The position numbers and the translations under genes are program-made. Positions 36,702 through 38,740 of a stretch of 38,740 nt of DNA are shown one piece after another. The notes below the pieces were generated by a model, which was given only the letters and a program-made list of their open reading frames with translations, did not search any database and was not told where the DNA came from. The DNA is from Sulfuritalea sp. (lineage in GTDB: Bacteria > Pseudomonadota > Gammaproteobacteria > Burkholderiales > Rhodocyclaceae). The stretch is from assembly GCA_011526165.1 (NCBI GenBank), contig WYAY01000016.1:1-38740 (forward strand). The letters are read 5' to 3'. Positions within the stretch are counted from its first letter, which is position 1; the number at the start of each line of letters is the position of its first letter.

Positions 36702-37880
36702 ATGCCTGTCGAAAAGACCCCAATGCGTGCAGGGCCGGTCGATCCGCAGCGCTACCGCGCAGCGAGCCGCGCCACCTGGATTTCGGCCGCGCTCAACCTG
36801 GCGCTGACCGCGGCCCAGTTGGTCGTCGGCTGGCTGGCCCATTCCCAGTCGCTGATCGCCCACGGCCTGCATTCCTTTTCCGATCTGCTGTCGGATTTCC
36901 TCGTCCTCTACGCCAACCGCCAGGGCAGCCATCCGGCCGACCGCGAGCACCCTTATGGCCATGCCCGGGTCGAGACGGCGGCGACGCTGATCCTCGGCGC
37001 CTCGCTGGCCGTGATCGGCTTTGGCATCCTGTGGGAGGCGACGTTGCGCCTGCAGCATGTTGCCGACCTGCCGCCGGTCGAACTGCTGGCGCTGTGGGTG
37101 GCGATCATCACGGCGGTCGCCAAGGAAATCCTCTTTCGCTACCTGATTCGCGTCGCCGGCCGGCTGCGCTCGCCGATGCTGGCGGCGAACGCTTGGCATA
37201 CGCGCGCCGATGCCGCCTCGGCCCTGGTGGTGGTGGTCGGCATCGCCGGCGCGCTGTTGGGCTGGACGTTCCTCGATCTGCTGGCCGCCGCGATCATGGG
37301 CTTCATGATCCTGCGCATGGGGCTCAAGCTCGGTTGGGAATCCCTGCAGGAGCTGATCGATACCGGGCTGGAAAAGGACAAGGTCGAGGCGATCCGCCGC
37401 ACGCTGCTGGAAACCCCGGGCGTGCTTGGCCTGCACGAGTTGCGCACCCGACGCATGGCCCACCAGGCGCTGGTGGACGCGCATGTGCTGGTCGATCCGC
37501 GCATCAGCGTGTCCGAAGGGCACCGCCTGGGCGAGCGCGCACGCCGGCGCGTGCTGGATGCCCACGGCGAGGTGGCGGACGTGCTGGTGCACATCGATGC
37601 CGAGGAGGACCAGGCGCTGATGAGCAGCAGCGCCGCCTTGCCCGACCGCGATGCGCTGATGGCGCACCTGAAGGGCCTGCTTGGAGAGGAGGCCGCTGGA
37701 ATAGAGAAAACCGTGCTGCACTATCTGGGCAGTCGCGTCGAGGCCGAGGTTTTCCTGCCCTTCGAGGTCTGTCGCGACATGGCGCGGCTAGGCAGGCTCG
37801 AAGAGCGTATCGCCTTGCGACTGAAGGACGACCCCATTTTCCGGGCCATCTCTCTTAATTGCCGGATTGCACCAAAATAG
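36702..37880 (+). CDS. Cation diffusion facilitator (CDF) metal transporter
   Basis: Inner-membrane divalent metal/proton antiporter of 392 residues with about six membrane helices (residues about 25-220). The metal site motifs are HSFSDLLSD in TM2 and HTRAD in TM5, i.e. His-Asp pairs of the Zn/Fe/Mn-type CDFs. A cytoplasmic domain (about 225-310) reads LHELRTRRMAHQALVDAHVLVDP. An extra stretch of about 80 residues follows (AGIEKTVLHYLGSRVEAEVFLPF), so the protein is longer than the usual 300. The metal cannot be named. TAGAAT at 36672-36677 could be its -10 box. The last bases overlap the first NtrC site of glnA. Confidence 0.92.
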   Translation: MPVEKTPMRAGPVDPQRYRAASRATWISAALNLALTAAQLVVGWLAHSQSLIAHGLHSFSDLLSDFLVLYANRQGSHPADREHPYGHARVETAATLILGASLAVIGFGILWEATLRLQHVADLPPVELLALWVAIITAVAKEILFRYLIRVAGRLRSPMLAANAWHTRADAASALVVVVGIAGALLGWTFLDLLAAAIMGFMILRMGLKLGWESLQELIDTGLEKDKVEAIRRTLLETPGVLGLHELRTRRMAHQALVDAHVLVDPRISVSEGHRLGERARRRVLDAHGEVADVLVHIDAEEDQALMSSSAALPDRDALMAHLKGLLGEEAAGIEKTVLHYLGSRVEAEVFLPFEVCRDMARLGRLEERIALRLKDDPIFRAISLNCRIAPK

Positions 37881-37884
37881 TGCA
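37868..37884. promoter_or_regulatory. NtrC binding site 1 upstream of glnA
   Basis: TGCACC-AAAAT-AGTGCA closely fits the NtrC consensus TGCACY-N5-GGTGCA (one mismatch). Its centre lies about 128 bases before the expected start of transcription. It overlaps the stop codon of the CDF gene. Confidence 0.85.
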
Positions 37885-37898
37885 TCGGCAACATACGG

Positions 37899-37915
37899 CG
37901 CACTTGTTTGGTGCA
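37899..37915. promoter_or_regulatory. NtrC binding site 2 upstream of glnA
   Basis: CGCACT-TGTTT-GGTGCA, again one mismatch to the NtrC consensus. The centre is 31 bases from site 1, about three helical turns, so two dimers would bind on the same face and cooperate, as at glnAp2 of enterics. Confidence 0.85.
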
Positions 37916-37976
37916 AATGACTTGCCGACTCTTTCAGATCTTCCTTGTGCCACAATGGCGTTCCCCTTCCGGGCCG

Positions 37977-37994
37977 TTGGCACATTAACTGCTT
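37977..37994 (+). promoter_or_regulatory. Sigma-54 promoter of glnA
   Basis: TTGGCACATTAACTGCTT matches the -24/-12 consensus TGGCAC-N5-TTGCW, with GG and GC separated by exactly 10 bases. Transcription should begin near 38004. With the two upstream NtrC sites this shows nitrogen-limited, NtrC-activated expression of glnA. Confidence 0.88.
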
Positions 37995-38049
37995 AGGCCT
38001 GGACATGCAGTTCATCTTCATCCCGAATTCATTTTGCTAGGAGAAAGCG

Positions 38050-38740
38050 ATGTCCCCTCAAGAGGTTCTCAAGCTGGTCAAGGACAGGGAAGTCAAGTTC
38101 GTCGATTTCCGCTTCACGGACACCCGCGGCAAGGAGCAGCACGTCGGGGTGCCGGTCAAGCATTTCGGCGCCGACAAGTTCGAGTCCGGCCATGCCTTCG
38201 ACGGTTCGTCGATCGCCGGCTGGAAAGGCATCCAGGCCTCCGACATGCTGCTCATGCCGGACCCGGCCACCGCCTACATCGATCCCTTCATGGATGAGAC
38301 CACCTTGGTGCTCTCCTGCGACGTGGTCGAGCCGGCCGACGGCAAGGGCTATGACCGCGACCCGCGCTCCATCGCCAAGCGCGCCGAGGCCTACCTGAAG
38401 TCCACCGGTCTGGGCGACGTCGCCTATTTCGGTCCCGAGCCGGAATTCTTCATTTTCGACTCGGTCGAGTGGAGCGTGGACATGTCCGGCGCCTACTGCA
38501 AGGTCTTTTCCGAAGAAGCGGCCTGGGCCTCCGCCGACAAGTTCGATGGCGGCAACACCGGCCACCGTCCCACCGTCAAGGGCGGTTACTTCCCCGTGCC
38601 GCCGGTCGACAGTCTGAACGACATCCGCGCCGCCATGTGCCTGGCGCTGGAAGCCTGCGGCGTCGAGGTGGAAGTGCATCACCACGAGGTTGCCACCGCC
38701 GGCCAGTGCGAGATCGGCACCCTGTTCAACACCCTGGTGC
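38050..38740 (+). CDS. glnA: Glutamine synthetase type I (3' end beyond window)
   Basis: GlnA makes glutamine from glutamate, ammonia and ATP and is central to nitrogen assimilation. The ATG at 38050 follows an AGGAG site (38039-38043) and reads [24 protein letters not shown]. The latch/active-site segments [12 protein letters not shown] and the metal-binding PEPEFFIFD are present. About 230 codons are visible, half of the usual 470. The adenylylation Tyr lies beyond the window. Promoter context shows sigma-54/NtrC control. Confidence 0.97.
   Translation, partial: MSPQEVLKLVKDREVKFVDFRFTDTRGKEQHVGVPVKHFGADKFESGHAFDGSSIAGWKGIQASDMLLMPDPATAYIDPFMDETTLVLSCDVVEPADGKGYDRDPRSIAKRAEAYLKSTGLGDVAYFGPEPEFFIFDSVEWSVDMSGAYCKVFSEEAAWASADKFDGGNTGHRPTVKGGYFPVPPVDSLNDIRAAMCLALEACGVEVEVHHHEVATAGQCEIGTLFNTLV

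Overview
The window is about 38.7 kb of GC-rich chromosome, densely packed with mostly housekeeping genes. Gene content and order point to a betaproteobacterium, probably of the Rhodocyclales / Sterolibacterium type. The supporting signs are aroQ-accB-accC, ispE-tRNA-Gln-prs-rplY-pth-ychF, a CIRCE operator in front of rpoH, ftsY-ftsE-ftsX, and glnA behind tandem NtrC sites and a sigma-54 promoter. The taxon is an inference from synteny. I saw no phage, insertion sequence, CRISPR array or complete defence island. No stretch over 300 bases lacks a gene; the longest gaps (32913-33082, 37881-38049, 30019-30145, 10698-10817) are covered in the entries.

Layout. 1-3057 (minus): a conserved unknown protein, a TlpA-like thioredoxin, aroQ, accB and accC (cut by the window edge). 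3113-4453 (plus): mpl. 4450-9341 (minus): a haem-copper oxidase operon in the order subunit III, SCO, subunit II, subunit I, then haem O synthase. 9448-10697 (plus): a dihaem cytochrome c and a second SCO lipoprotein, divergent from the oxidase. 10818-14277 (minus): rpoH, then ftsX-ftsE-ftsY. 14360-18384 (plus): two M16 peptidase-like proteins, rsmD, coaD and a 2[4Fe-4S] ferredoxin. 18423-21285 (minus): a dynamin-like GTPase and mutM. 21390-28085 (plus): TPR lipoprotein, lolB, ispE, tRNA-Gln, prs, rplY, pth, ychF. 28075-30018 (minus): a membrane diguanylate cyclase. 30170-31594 (plus): gluQ and a CoA-binding protein. 31599-32912 (minus): a MASE2-PAS-PAS protein with no output domain. 33083-36656 (minus): rhodanese, nadA, an EEP phosphodiesterase and a cardiolipin synthase. 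36702-37880 (plus): a CDF metal transporter. 38050-end (plus): glnA, cut by the window edge.

How parts work together. The oxidase operon, its copper chaperones, haem O synthase and the dihaem cytochrome c form one respiratory module. Subunit I has the YSHP signature of A2-type oxidases but has Thr where the K-channel lysine normally sits. LolB, the TPR lipoprotein, Mpl, FtsEX and cardiolipin synthase serve the cell envelope. Many neighbours share ATGA stop/start overlaps (unknown gene/tlpA, ftsY/ftsE, ftsE/ftsX, rsmD/coaD, lolB/ispE, pth/ychF), which suggests translational coupling.

The most unusual signals are the oxidase proton-channel substitution, a near-perfect 16-bp inverted repeat ending at the mpl start codon, a two-hairpin dispersed repeat, a terminator-like hairpin touching the start codon of an SCO gene, and the lower-GC sensor gene that stops where a GGDEF domain would be expected to begin. 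I found no clear wholly new multi-gene system.
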